Of a stretch of DNA of 64,000 nt, positions 1 to 10,667 are shown piece by piece. The notes under the pieces were generated by a model. That model ran no database searches. It was not told where the DNA came from and saw only the letters and a list, made by a program, of their open reading frames with translations. Source of the stretch: Phaeoceros laevis (Eukaryota > Anthocerotophyta > Anthocerotopsida > Notothyladales). The stretch covers positions 1 through 64,000 of the forward strand of contig JBNGIQ010009035.1 in NCBI GenBank assembly GCA_049999765.1. Direction: 5' to 3'. The position numbers and the translations under genes were made by a program. The first letter of the stretch is position 1. Each line of letters begins with the position of its first letter.

Positions 1-146
1 CCCGGGCACTATGTGTACAAGTAACCTTGAAATATAGTTCTCTTCTTCATTAATAAAAAAATATATAAAAGATAAGTTGTTGTTCATATTTTTTTATTTA
101 AAAAGCTTAGCTTCTCAGGTTACAAATGTGCACACATCAAACTAGT

Positions 147-168
147 GCCTGCCTGCCTGCCTGCCTGC
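147..168. repeat. (GCCT)n microsatellite
   Basis: Five and a half direct copies of a GCCT tetramer in AT-rich spacer just ahead of the first gene. Simple sequence repeat; no function inferred. Confidence 0.9.
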
Positions 169-406
169 ACGTTAGTGCGGGCCTCTACACTAGTATCGAA
201 TAAAATTTTGCTTCATACTAGATATGTTGATGACATGATGCCTCTAGTTTTCCGTAAATACCTAAGACCATGATGAATATATATGAATTTTTTTTAACAA
301 ATCATAATACCAATCCTGGTAAAATAAGGCTTGCTTCGGACTCCTTATGAATGTTCATGCTCCACGTTTATGTCATTATGCTAATTCCAAAAAAGACTCA
401 AAATTG

Positions 407-862
407 TCATGGTACTGGACAAGTATCTTTTGCTACCTTGTACTGGTACTTCACAACACACATGCTCACTATTTTTCCACCAAATCCTAATGCACCATCG
501 CAATTTATACATAATCTGTTTAGTAGATCGTCTGCAACTTTTGTTGCACATTCGTTGCAATATCGTAGATAGGTTTTCCTACAAACAATGAGACCTTCAA
601 ATGTGCTTGTGGTCTCATAGAAGTTGTTATCTTCATCGGTTTCTACCATTAGTTGTTCTCTTATTTTTTGTAGCATATTTCCTATATCAACTCGTAGAGA
701 TAAAAGTCCATGATGGGTTTGGCGTAGCTGGGTTTGAGAGCATTCATATCGTAAGGTAATAATAGTACTATTCCCTGAACATGAAATAGGATATGCAGAA
801 ACCAAAATCATAAGCAAAATTGTGGTGGTATGGGTGTGGATGTACATATCAGTTGTTGCCAT
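407..862 (-). CDS. Gnk2-like (DUF26) secreted cysteine-rich protein
   Basis: Single-exon 151-residue protein. A hydrophobic N-terminal stretch (about residues 13-29, ending near ISCSG) looks like a signal peptide, so it is probably secreted to the apoplast. The second half carries the Gnk2/DUF26 pattern: C94-x7-C102-x2-C105, then C118, C121, C135 and a final C148 in a CPVP tail. The canonical motif is C-x8-C-x2-C, so this one is a residue shorter. Single-domain Gnk2-like proteins are known as mannose-binding antifungal or apoplastic proteins; any such role here is inferred from the family. There is no kinase or transmembrane region after the domain. A second, more diverged relative lies at 52066-52503. 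The ATG was chosen because it directly precedes the signal peptide and no other in-frame ATG fits as well. Confidence 0.7.
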   Translation of the reverse strand: MATTDMYIHTHTTTILLMILVSAYPISCSGNSTIITLRYECSQTQLRQTHHGLLSLRVDIGNMLQKIREQLMVETDEDNNFYETTSTFEGLIVCRKTYLRYCNECATKVADDLLNRLCINCDGALGFGGKIVSMCVVKYQYKVAKDTCPVP

Positions 863-3125
863 TTTCTAGAATGATTTGCACACTGCCCACAATCACAATG
901 AGATTGAAAGGAGCTCAAAATCAAACAACTATTGTATAATAAAACAACAAATTTCCAAGAGAACTCATTTCTCAATTCTGTCAATTTTTTCATGAAATTT
1001 CAACCAAGGTCGTATTTGTTGTAGTTTAGTAGTGGCTTATTCGAAGGAATCAAATAATTCATAAAAGTTAAATTGCACGCATATTGCTTTTGAAAATCAC
1101 ACTACCCAAGACATCACAAATATCTAGCATGAAGGTGCCTTCATACTAAGTTGCTTGCAGATATCCTTCATACCATCCCACCCAACCATGAATTAGAATG
1201 TTCACATCACATCCAAACATTCAAGATTTTAATTAATCACTAATTTTAGCTATTATAGTTGATGATGACATGAGGAGCAAATCCTTTCAAGATCGGTTCT
1301 TTTAAAAAGACCTCAACTCCAAAGACGGGAAGACCTTTAAAATGCTCTAATACCACAGCACTCTCGTGAAGGGAGTGAGAGCTATATGCACATACATTAG
1401 TACCGCATTATGTGCTCCGCCGAGCATCAAGTTGCGATCGCACATTGATCCGGAAGTTTGAAGGCACTCCTCCAAGGTCACAAAGCGTTGGAGCGGCAAC
1501 AATGGGGTGGGAACAGGAGCGACTATTTTTCACTCGTGTTGTGTAGCTCAATAAAGATCTAGCTAGCTATAGAGTGCGTAAGAGTCATACGCGTGCTGTG
1601 CATTTTTTGTTTGCAGTGATTGCTACATTAAATGTTGTTTAAGGAAGAAGCATAAAACTGCCTACGAGTCCAAGTCCGCGATTGTGGCAACCTTTAAGCA
1701 GACCAAGATGGTCTCTCCGAGCGAGAAGCTTAAGTGTGGAACAAGGTCTCCGATGTCGCGGGGTTCTTCTCAGGCCTCATTTTGCATTGGGGACTTGGCT
1801 AAATTTCGGGTCAAAATAATATACATATCATACAAAATGTGCATTTAGCACGTTTTCTTTAAGAGTGCATGATGAAAAGAGTGGTGAAAAAAAAGAGTGC
1901 ATGATGTTACAAAACGTTACTTACAACGTTTCCAACAAAAATGCAACTTCATTTTGCTAGGTCTAGCTACCCGAAACCCAACAAGCATGCTTCAACCAAA
2001 CCTTTATTCTTGTCGGCGACTGTCTCCATCTATATTACTGATCCGGATACTACTATCTGGGCTCCAGGATGCTTTGTACCACTATCTAGGCTCCCGGATG
2101 TCCGGTGCCCTCGTTTTATGTATCTGGTCTCGGATGTGTAGCATCTCCACGTGCTACTACATCATTTTGTATCGTTCAGCCCTTTATCGTCCAACACATT
2201 TTTCAATGTTTACCGATTTTGCCGCGAAATGGTGATGTCATTTCAATTGCCACGGCGACTTTGGAATATTAACTCAGTATTTGTTAAATCATTGTGTGAA
2301 ATACTACATTCTAATTTGTCCACTCATTGACATGTTCAATACCATTACTAATTTGCAGCTACTCAACACCTCAAGCGTCCTGGATCTCACACACGAATTA
2401 CAAACATTGTTACCTGAATGAACAATTTCATGGAATAACCCATCTCAAAGCACCTGCTGGCATCCCAGATGTCCGGGACCAGTTACAAGCCTTGCCCCTA
2501 AAGAACAATTTTTTATTAAAAGATCTATTGTTTGAAGTTGTGTGTCATTCTTTGGATAGTCAGAACAGCCTCTATAGTGCTAGGTATCTAGTACAAAGAC
2601 CACAATTATAGTTGCTGGTGGGGCCTAGCACCACCCTCAACCTAGCATAGGGGCAAAAACTTGGTAGAAGAAGAAGAAGGAGGTCTACTAAGATCACCAA
2701 CATCCACTCCACAAAGGAGTAGGTTTATTTATTGTGCTTTGGGTAAAGACCATACTTCACATGGAGGAGGAAGTTCGCATGACCATACAAAATTCGTTAA
2801 TTGGCACATTCTTTATTTCGCTAATTTAAAGATGGTTTACAAAAGGGGAGAAAAAGTTACCTAGGCCGCAACAACTTTACCAGACTGGAGGAAGGACAGT
2901 ATACTATAATTGATTGATTGAGCTTCTAATTCTACTGCTGCACTAAAAACCCAGCACACTTGCGCACTTAAAAACCCAGCACCATGTAGCTAACAAACTT
3001 AGTAGGATGCTCCTCTCGTGACCACCCTTTCTAAGGTTAGCGATTGTCGTTGAGGAACACTGGCACATCTCCTGCAAACAACTCTCTTACCTCTATTGCA
3101 AGGGCCTCTACCTTAGTTGTAGGAA
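863..3125. other. AT-rich spacer, no gene recognised
   Basis: Only short ORFs without recognisable domains are present. Codon-like composition is absent and there are many A/T runs. I see no RNA gene. Confidence 0.6.
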
Positions 3126-3795
3126 ACGCGTTTCGTACAGCTGAGAAATGCAAGAAACACGTTTCAACGTTTCCACGTTTCGCGTTTCTAGGTTTCTAGG
3201 CTGTTTTCAGAATAATGGCAGGAGCGGAAAAAAAAATTGCGCGAAACGCCACGCAAAACGGAAACGCGTTTCGTTAAAAATGAGTTACAAGTCGCTGAGC
3301 GCGACTTCNNNNNNNNNNNNNNNNNNNNNNNNNNNNNNNNNNNNNNNNNNNNNNNNNNNNNNNNNNNNNNNNNNNNNNNNNNNNNNNNNNNNNNNNNNNN
3401 NNNNNNNNCCTGGGAGCGCTCCCCGGATCACCAGATTCTGGGCGCGCTCCCCGGATCGCCTGATCCTGGAATCCTCCAGCCACTCCACTCATGACATTGC
3501 CATAAAGGCAGCCTGTGAACAGCAGCAGCCGTGAGACGCAGCAGCCTGCTGCGTCCTCCACACTCTTCACCACCAATTGCAAGCAGGATGCAGACATTGC
3601 AGAACTGGCCAAGGTCTTAAGTAGGTTGCCTTGTAACTGCCCGCCCTAAGCCGTGTAATACATTATTATTAAAATCTTAAATTTCTAAAATATAATAAAA
3701 AGGAGCCTAGTCCCGTTTCCTTGAGGCACCGGCCAAACTACAGAAACGTTTAGAAACGCGCAGAAACGCGTTTCCGTTTGCACCGTTTCTTAAGC
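3125..3795. repeat. AAACGCGTTT-rich repeat pair around an assembly gap
   Basis: Clusters of the self-complementary word AAACGCGTTT and of GAAACG/CGTTTC occur at about 3126-3300 and again at 3735-3790, with opposite dominant orientation. They bracket a 100-N gap and a short GC-rich duplicated stretch (about 3411-3475, with 'gcgctccccggatc' twice). A related word recurs near 43010. This looks like the two ends of a small transposable element, but no transposase ORF is visible and no target duplication could be fixed. Confidence 0.4.
3309..3408. other. Assembly gap (100 N)
   Basis: One hundred consecutive N; the round size suggests a placeholder gap of unknown length. Confidence 0.95.
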
Positions 3796-3868
3796 CGCAC
3801 TAACTAAGGCCTCTACCATGTGCATGGTTTGATGATTGAATTCATTTATTCATTCATCCACGGGCCAT

Positions 3869-3978
3869 ACAAAATTTGTAGTATGTATTCCATTGTACAT
3901 TGCAAGCAAAGCAACCTGGTTTTACAAAATTTGTAGTATGTATTCCATTGTACATTGCAAGCAAAGCAACCTGGTTTT
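3869..3978. repeat. 55-bp tandem duplication
   Basis: Two essentially identical 55-bp units back to back (3869-3923 and 3924-3978). No gene is involved. Confidence 0.9.
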
Positions 3979-5779
3979 GGTCACTTCCTAGTATCGTTGA
4001 AGGACGTTTGCCATTCGTGATGGTCACCTTCCCTTTTTGGTCGGAAACAAAGTACCATACAGTTACTGAAGTACCCAGCAACTTCGGCAACAATTGATTG
4101 TTACTTCATGAATGCGGCAGTTAAAAACACCTTTCCGGTATCCGGGACCATCTAGTCGCTTCTACCGTAAGGTGGACACCCTGCTTTCAAGCACAAGAAA
4201 AGCAACGACCCACACCTGGGTCGACGCTTCCCTTGTGGCTGAAGTCAGGGTGCACACTTCCAGAAGAGCAACACGGATTCCGCATGATGGAGCTCGCTGG
4301 ATGAAGAGCTTTATGAAGCATGCTTACCCAAAAAAGAGCCTTACAACAAAGGGGCACAAAAATTCGTCAAGATTGAATTCCCAGCAGCTTTGTGACCATG
4401 ATGCCCGGAAATGAAACAAAAACACAGCAGAAGAGTACTCCACACTTCGCCTACACGTAGACTGGCTTCGGAGGCAGCGATGTATCTGCCCTAACCCTCT
4501 GGCTTACCTATTGAGGCGGGCAACCTGCCTTCCGGCCCAAGGAAACGAACCGCAAAGTCTGGCTTTTGAGGATGCCCGCGGTCCTACGATGATGTGCCCT
4601 GCAAATGTGGAAAATCTACCCCCTGGTCGCAGCTTTGTTGCGGATTTTGGACATCGAATTCAAGTCTGCCAAGAAACCGTCACCTGGGAAACAATCCGAG
4701 CCCTGCACCTTGCCACAAGCTTGCAATCACAGCCATAATCAGTTTCGCCAGCAATTTTGGCTCCACACTTCCTACTGCGAAGATCAGGATGAAAGAAAAA
4801 GAGGTTCAGTCCGAGAAGCGCAATCTAGAAACAATTCCACCAATTAATTGGACGCCATGCATACACTGATGAGGGTGTTCCACACTGATCTAACCCTTGA
4901 GTAACTGCTGAGCAATTGCGGTGGGCATTCGACCTGAACTGGAATCTACAGCGTTGCTCCCACGACTAGACGTTGGAGTTGGCGCGGAAGGAACGAGGAA
5001 GGGACGGGGGGAGGCCACGGTCAAGAACGGTAGACGTGCTGCAGAACGTGCAACCTGCCAGGAAAATAGCGAAACCTGATTGGAAGGAGATGGGTGAAAC
5101 TACGTCATCGACTGGAGGGAACTTTAGGGCTGAATCGGCTGCGATCACTACAAAGAAATGCGCGCTAGAAGGATCCAGAGCACCGCGAAAAAGGCCTAGA
5201 TCCAGGTCACCATCCGATCGGGTTTGGGAATATATGGCCTGCTCCAACTAGTAGCCCAGAAACTAAAGGATGCCCTCGCCATTCTCTCCAGCGCTGCGAT
5301 CTTCCTGCTAGGGCTGGGCGCCGTCATCAAAGACCAGTGCAGCGATATCCCCGATCTGCAGAGCTGTCGGCTGGTGAGGCGTTGGCGGTCAGGAGCATCG
5401 TCGTGTGTTGCGTTCCCACATCAGCGGCGAGTCGGGAATCATGTCGCCCCATTGCCGAAACTCAACGTCCCAATGCTGTTGAGATGTGAGTTTGGTAGAT
5501 GCTCTGGCCAACGGGCCAGCGTTGGATGCGGACGGCATAGTCTCTGCCTCTGCACCTGCAACTCCGCCAGCCTTGTGAAGCTCCGGACGGTGGAGGCGGA
5601 AGGTGCAGGGGCCCCTGTGGCCTGTGGTGTTGAGCTCAATTTGCGTGGACAAGGCCCTAAGATCGGATTGGTCAAGGGAACCGATCTGGCCGCTGGTCCC
5701 CTGCTAGCTCGCCTGTTTCTTTCTTGTATATACATAGGATCAGAGAAGGAAACCGGGGAGTGCTCAGCCAGCGGCAGGC
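3979..5779. other. Spacer and probable PI4K-gamma promoter/5' UTR
   Basis: No coding sequence is recognised. Small ORFs on both strands overlap each other and have no family features. The last few hundred bases are more GC-balanced and probably contain the promoter and leader of the kinase gene. A pyrimidine tract followed by ATAG near 5735 could be a leader-intron acceptor, but I cannot decide this. Confidence 0.5.
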
Positions 5780-7801
5780 ATGCCTTCCAATGTGCGCAGC
5801 CCAGTGCAAGTTCAGACACCAGTGGCTGTGCCAGATGGAGTCCATGGGGGCTCGCATGCTAATTTTGCTTCCAGTTGCAGCAGGGCAGTTGGGCGGCGGC
5901 GCATATTTGTACAGACGGACACCGGGAATGTCCTTGGCATTGAACTTGATCGAGCTGATAAAGTTCAGTCTGTGAAGAAGAAAGTCCAGGCACTTCTGTG
6001 TGTGCCTACCGAGCAGAGTGCTCTCATTTTTGGAGATCTGGTGCTCGATAAAGATTTGAGTGAAGTGAGGAACGATTCTCCCCTTCTTCTGACTCGGGGT
6101 TTGCAGAGGAGTTCGTCCACCCCGTGCTTGTCACCTTCTATTGGTTCTTTGAGGGCTAAGGATGGGAGCCAGCCGTTTGAGATATGTGGTGGGCTAAGCT
6201 GTAGCACCAAGATCAAGCGACTCTTGCGAGAGTCGGTGAAGGCGATAGAGGCTGGTGTGGAGCCGGTGCCGGCCGGAGGCGGCTTGGGGGGAGCTTACTA
6301 CTTCAGGAACCGAAGAGGAGAGAGCATTGCCATCGTCAAGCCAACTGATGAGGAGCCTTTTGCACCCAACAATCCGAAGGGGTTCGTAGGGAAAACGCTA
6401 GGCCAGCCGGGTCTTAAGCGATCGATCCGGGTGGGAGAGACAGGAGTGCGTGAAGTTGCTGCTTACCTTCTGGACCATGGTGGCTTCGCCAAAGTACCGG
6501 CCACAGCGTTGGTGAAGGCTACTCATCACATTTTCCACGTGAATCGGGAGAACCCTGTAAGTAGCGGCCAGGCAGGGGAGCGTGTGCCTGTGGCGAAGAT
6601 TGGTTCATTTCAGCAGTTTGTCCGTCATGATTTTGATGCCAGCGATCATGGAACCTCGCGGTTTCCTGTAGCATCTGTCCACCGCATTGGTATCCTGGAT
6701 GTGAGGATCTTTAACACTGACCGTCATTCGGGTAACATTCTTGTGAGGAAGTACAATGAGGAGGAGATCGGTAGCTGGGGTCGGTCTGGTCTGCGTGTTG
6801 ATGAGGCTGTGGAGCTGATACCTATTGACCATGGCCTTTGTCTCCCGGAGAATCTCGAGGATCCATACTTCGAGTGGCTTCATTGGCCCCAGGCTTCCTT
6901 TCCTTTTTCTGACGAGGAGTTGGAGTACATCAAGAACCTGGATGCCAGCAAGGATGTGGAGATGTTGAGACGTGAGCTGCCGATGCTGCGAGAGTCATGT
7001 CTCAGGATGCTTGTCCTGTGTACAACTTTTTTACAGATGGCAGCTGCTGCGGGATTGTGCCTTGCTGATATAGGTGGTATGATGAGCCGTGAGCTGTGTG
7101 GGGTGGATGAGGAAGCAAGTGAGTTGGAGACAGTTTGCATGCTGGCGAAGCTGGAAGTGGACCTTGAACTGAAAGCTGCAAGCTCGGAAGGCGAAGGGTC
7201 AGTGGCATTTGAGGACGAGTCCTTTATGGACCAGATACAGTTCGATATGGATCACGATGACGAGAACTTGTCACTGACAGATGGTGGGCGAATTCATCGG
7301 GCACCTAGTTTGACTATTCCTCCTCTTTGCTTCTCCCCTCTGTCACCATCTCCTGTGGGGTCAGGGAGAGTAGGATTTAACACCCTACTGATGCTGCAAG
7401 AGATGCACCCTCTGGAATCTGAGAGTTTGGTGGCTGCAGCCATGAGGTATGAATGTACAGGTCCTTCATCTTGCACGAGTACTGGAGATACTGCGCTGGT
7501 GCGTATGTCCCGAGTGACTAAACCAAATCGTAGTGCCAGTCTTAACAATGGGCGGAAATATCAGAACTTTGAGCTGAAGAGGGCTTTTGGTCTGAGAGGA
7601 GTTTCTGCATCCGAAGTGACTGAGAAAATTAATGGGACTCCAGGATTGAGTGCAACTCCTCTTGTGATCGGCGAGCTGACTGAGCGGGAGTGGAACATGT
7701 TTATGGAGTATTTCCAGGCTATATTGCAGGACGTTTTTGAAAAGAGGAAGATTGAAAGTGTGGGTCGTATGCAAAGGCTGGGGACATCTTGTCAGTTTTA
7801 G
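5780..7801 (+). CDS. Phosphatidylinositol 4-kinase gamma (type II, ubiquitin-like domain)
   Basis: Intronless 673-residue protein. Residues ~39-107 form one ubiquitin-like domain (starts RRIFVQT). Residues ~160-400 form a type II PI3/4-kinase domain: candidate ATP-binding lysine K187 in IAIVKP, GFVGKTLGQPG loop, catalytic FNTDRHSGN (about 311-319) and the metal-binding IPIDHG (about 347-352). A long C-terminal extension ends near a conserved-looking ELTEREWNMFMEYF segment. Plant PI4K-gamma proteins have one or two N-terminal ubiquitin-like repeats; several act as protein kinases rather than lipid kinases, so lipid activity is not proven here. They are reported at membranes and in the nucleus, binding proteasome or ubiquitin-pathway partners. 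Absence of introns matches plant relatives. ATG 5780 is the first in-frame start; the ~38 residues before the domain are low-complexity. Confidence 0.93.
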   Translation: MPSNVRSPVQVQTPVAVPDGVHGGSHANFASSCSRAVGRRRIFVQTDTGNVLGIELDRADKVQSVKKKVQALLCVPTEQSALIFGDLVLDKDLSEVRNDSPLLLTRGLQRSSSTPCLSPSIGSLRAKDGSQPFEICGGLSCSTKIKRLLRESVKAIEAGVEPVPAGGGLGGAYYFRNRRGESIAIVKPTDEEPFAPNNPKGFVGKTLGQPGLKRSIRVGETGVREVAAYLLDHGGFAKVPATALVKATHHIFHVNRENPVSSGQAGERVPVAKIGSFQQFVRHDFDASDHGTSRFPVASVHRIGILDVRIFNTDRHSGNILVRKYNEEEIGSWGRSGLRVDEAVELIPIDHGLCLPENLEDPYFEWLHWPQASFPFSDEELEYIKNLDASKDVEMLRRELPMLRESCLRMLVLCTTFLQMAAAAGLCLADIGGMMSRELCGVDEEASELETVCMLAKLEVDLELKAASSEGEGSVAFEDESFMDQIQFDMDHDDENLSLTDGGRIHRAPSLTIPPLCFSPLSPSPVGSGRVGFNTLLMLQEMHPLESESLVAAAMRYECTGPSSCTSTGDTALVRMSRVTKPNRSASLNNGRKYQNFELKRAFGLRGVSASEVTEKINGTPGLSATPLVIGELTEREWNMFMEYFQAILQDVFEKRKIESVGRMQRLGTSCQF

Positions 7802-10667
7802 GATGGTGTTCCTCCTTCCTGGCAGCCAAGAAGATAGAGGCAAAGAGATGTTTTGTTCATATTTCCAGTTTGCATCTCTCTGCCCTGCACTTGTCTAGGT
7901 TGTCAGAGCCCCCGTTTGTGTAGTGCTCTTTTTCACTGTTGCTGCGGTTTGCCTGTTTCTATCCTCTCCGCCTCCTTGTTGTCCTGCCATACTTTGACCG
8001 AGCTGTTGCTTGGTTAAGTAGAAGCAGTTTCACATCTGTATAATTTTTGGTTCCGAAAAAGATGGTCTTCAGATTTCTTGACTCCCTACTCGTCTATCTC
8101 TGACGTCGGGGTGAGGGTAGCAGGTGCAAGCATGCCAGGAAGCCCACGGTGGTTCAAGTGAAGACAGACATGATCTGTTGGTGTAGTCAAGATGAGAACG
8201 ATCTGACATCCCCAAGCTAGGCAGAAGTGCGTCTTGTGCTACTCCGCCCAGAAACATTCTTTCTTGTGTATTCCTCCTTTTTCAACATCGGTTTAAGAGC
8301 AAGAGCAAGTCTCTTGAATGCACATTTTTCGTTCCTGCTTGACGGTAATTGCGGTGGTGACACAGAGTCACGGGATGCACAAGGGTTCGGCTGCAATCAT
8401 CCCAGTTCGCTGCCAGTGATCCACCGTGACGTACCCACTAGTGGTCACGCATGATTGGAGCACCCAGGCAGGGCTTCACCAGCCGTCAATAAAAACTATA
8501 GGAATGCTGTGCATGTAATGCGTTTAGGAAACAACCGCAGGCAGGAGGGGGGGCCATCATGGAGCCAACTCCGGAGACTTGGTGAATGCTTCACAGCTTT
8601 CACGCAGGCATGGAAAAACACAAGTTCCATGCACAAGTTTCTCATTCACACAGCCGTCCATTCAATCTACAAGGAGGCATGAATGTGGAACACTAGACGA
8701 TTCTGTCATGAAGATGTGAAATGCAGGTAGTTATGCCTCCGTTACAGTACAAGAGGGCAACGGCACGATGGTCCCCACTCACAACATGCTTCCGAACGTG
8801 GGTCCGTCCGCGGCGAGGCCGAGGAGTTCAGCTTTTTATTCATTTTTATTCATTTATGGGCTCTCAAACGAGGCGATCGCATTCGATTCCATTTCCCGCG
8901 CTCCGAGGGGAAGCTAGCCAGCTAGCCTGTCTTGGCAGCTTGCCGTGGCAAAACCTGCGGGTTTCGCCTCCCCGCCGGTTAGCGGCAGTTACACGGTGGT
9001 TGAAGGGGAAGAGATACTTCCAGATAAGTATGAGGGCGAGTTGCTTTGGCTAACCGGCGTGGTTGGGGTATCGCCATGTGACAGTCACACCCGCGCGCTT
9101 CTGACGCTGGCCTGGCTGCCCGCCAAGTGACCTGGTGCGACGGGCGGTCCTTGTCCTGAAGCTTGCCGCAATCTAAAGTATCGTTTCTACGGCTTCCCCA
9201 GGACAGTGGCCTGCCCGAACGCTGCTGCCCGTGATTCAGCCGGTGGGATGAGTGTCCCGTCCCGGTGGCCAAATGCTGGCCAGCTGCTTGCGGTCGGCTA
9301 CAAAGAACCCACGGAAGGTCGTACAACGACACGGAATACGAAGTCGCGAATCATGGCTTCGACAGCTTCGACGCTGCCTCGTGGTAATTACGCTCGAATT
9401 ATTGGTCGCTTTGAATTCAGTTGGCGATCTGGGCCAGGAAGCTGACCGGAGCGTAAGCTGCCGATCTGGATGGTTTTCAAACGTGCGCAGCAGGGAAGAG
9501 GCTGCCCGGCCGCTGCCCGTGCGAGCTGCCCAAGCGCGGCACTAGCCAGCACGAAGGCGAAGCCCGCGGGGATGAAGCTTTCATGGGAAAGCAACTGGCC
9601 AGCGAGGGACTCGGGACTCGGAGCCGGGAACGAGCGAGCGAGTGTAGCCAGTGCACAGCCAGCCGAGAAAGTGCCAACCCCAGCCCTGTCCTATCTTTCC
9701 TAGCCAGCCTCTCCCAAGATCCTCCATCTTTGCTCAATCAGGACGCAATTCGCGTCTCATCTTGGCGCGACTCGCTGCACAGGCTGCGCATCTGTTCCCC
9801 TGGGATCGCTCTGCTTGCCACGCTTGATCTGTGACCTTGAGGTAGTTCGATTACTTTGGTCCGCCGTCGCGCCTCAGCAATCTGCTCGGTGTGACGAGCG
9901 CTCTTGCCAGGAGCCCTGCCTGCCTGCCGCATTGCGTACGGGACTAACTTGGAGCGGGCTCTGAGATAATTGCTACGCACTGGGCAGCAGTATTGGTGGA
10001 TGCATGCGAGCCAACGCAGCAGCAGGACAGTTGGAGCCGGCTGTGGGAGGCGCATCAGTGTCTCTCCGTGTTTGGAATTGCGGCAGTGTTTACGGTGGCT
10101 TTGTGGCAAGGAAAGATCCGCTGAGGCTCAGCATTGTCGTGTGGAATGCGGCGTCTCTCTTGTCTGAGTTAGGAACGGAAGGATCTGTGGTGGTGGTGGA
10201 GGTGGCGGAAAGTTTCCTTCACGCGAAGAGAGGTTCTATGTGTTGGCTCGCCGCAGTGGCAGGTTTTGAACCTGTGGTGCTGCAATGCCAGTGAATTTTA
10301 CCATGACCGGCGGGGCGAATGGGCAGAGGTTACTCTGCTGAGGCTGTTGTCGCTGCAGCAAGATCTGGTGGGTAGGAGGAGAGTAAGAAACGACTGGGCC
10401 TGATCAGGGTTGCTGACGCTGTTGGAGGCTGGTTAGCTGGATTTGAGGAGCACCAGCAGATTTTATGGCTGGGATAGTGCTGCGGTAGCTTGTACAAGTG
10501 GTCGGGTACTACTGAGGCAATCTCCTTGGCGAAGGACTCCACGATTACTGGTCCGCCCTAGTTGATTGCGTCGCTTCCAACAAGCTGCAGTGTAGAAGCA
10601 TGCACCCACCTCTGGACTGATTTTTGAACGTCTTGCAGCAGGGTCCAGAATAACTTTTGTTCCAAGC
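7802..10667. other. Intergenic: PI4K-gamma 3' UTR and kinesin upstream region
   Basis: No gene recognised. The first few hundred bases after 7801 are T-rich and probably 3' UTR. From about 8.8 kb the sequence becomes GC-richer and holds many short overlapping ORFs on both strands without domain features. It probably includes promoter and untranslated leader for the kinesin gene. Confidence 0.5.

Noticed and set aside
5224-5862. A 212-codon frame upstream of PI4K-gamma
   Set aside because: No recognisable domain, overlaps other small frames on both strands, and runs into the kinase start in a different frame; probably leader sequence.
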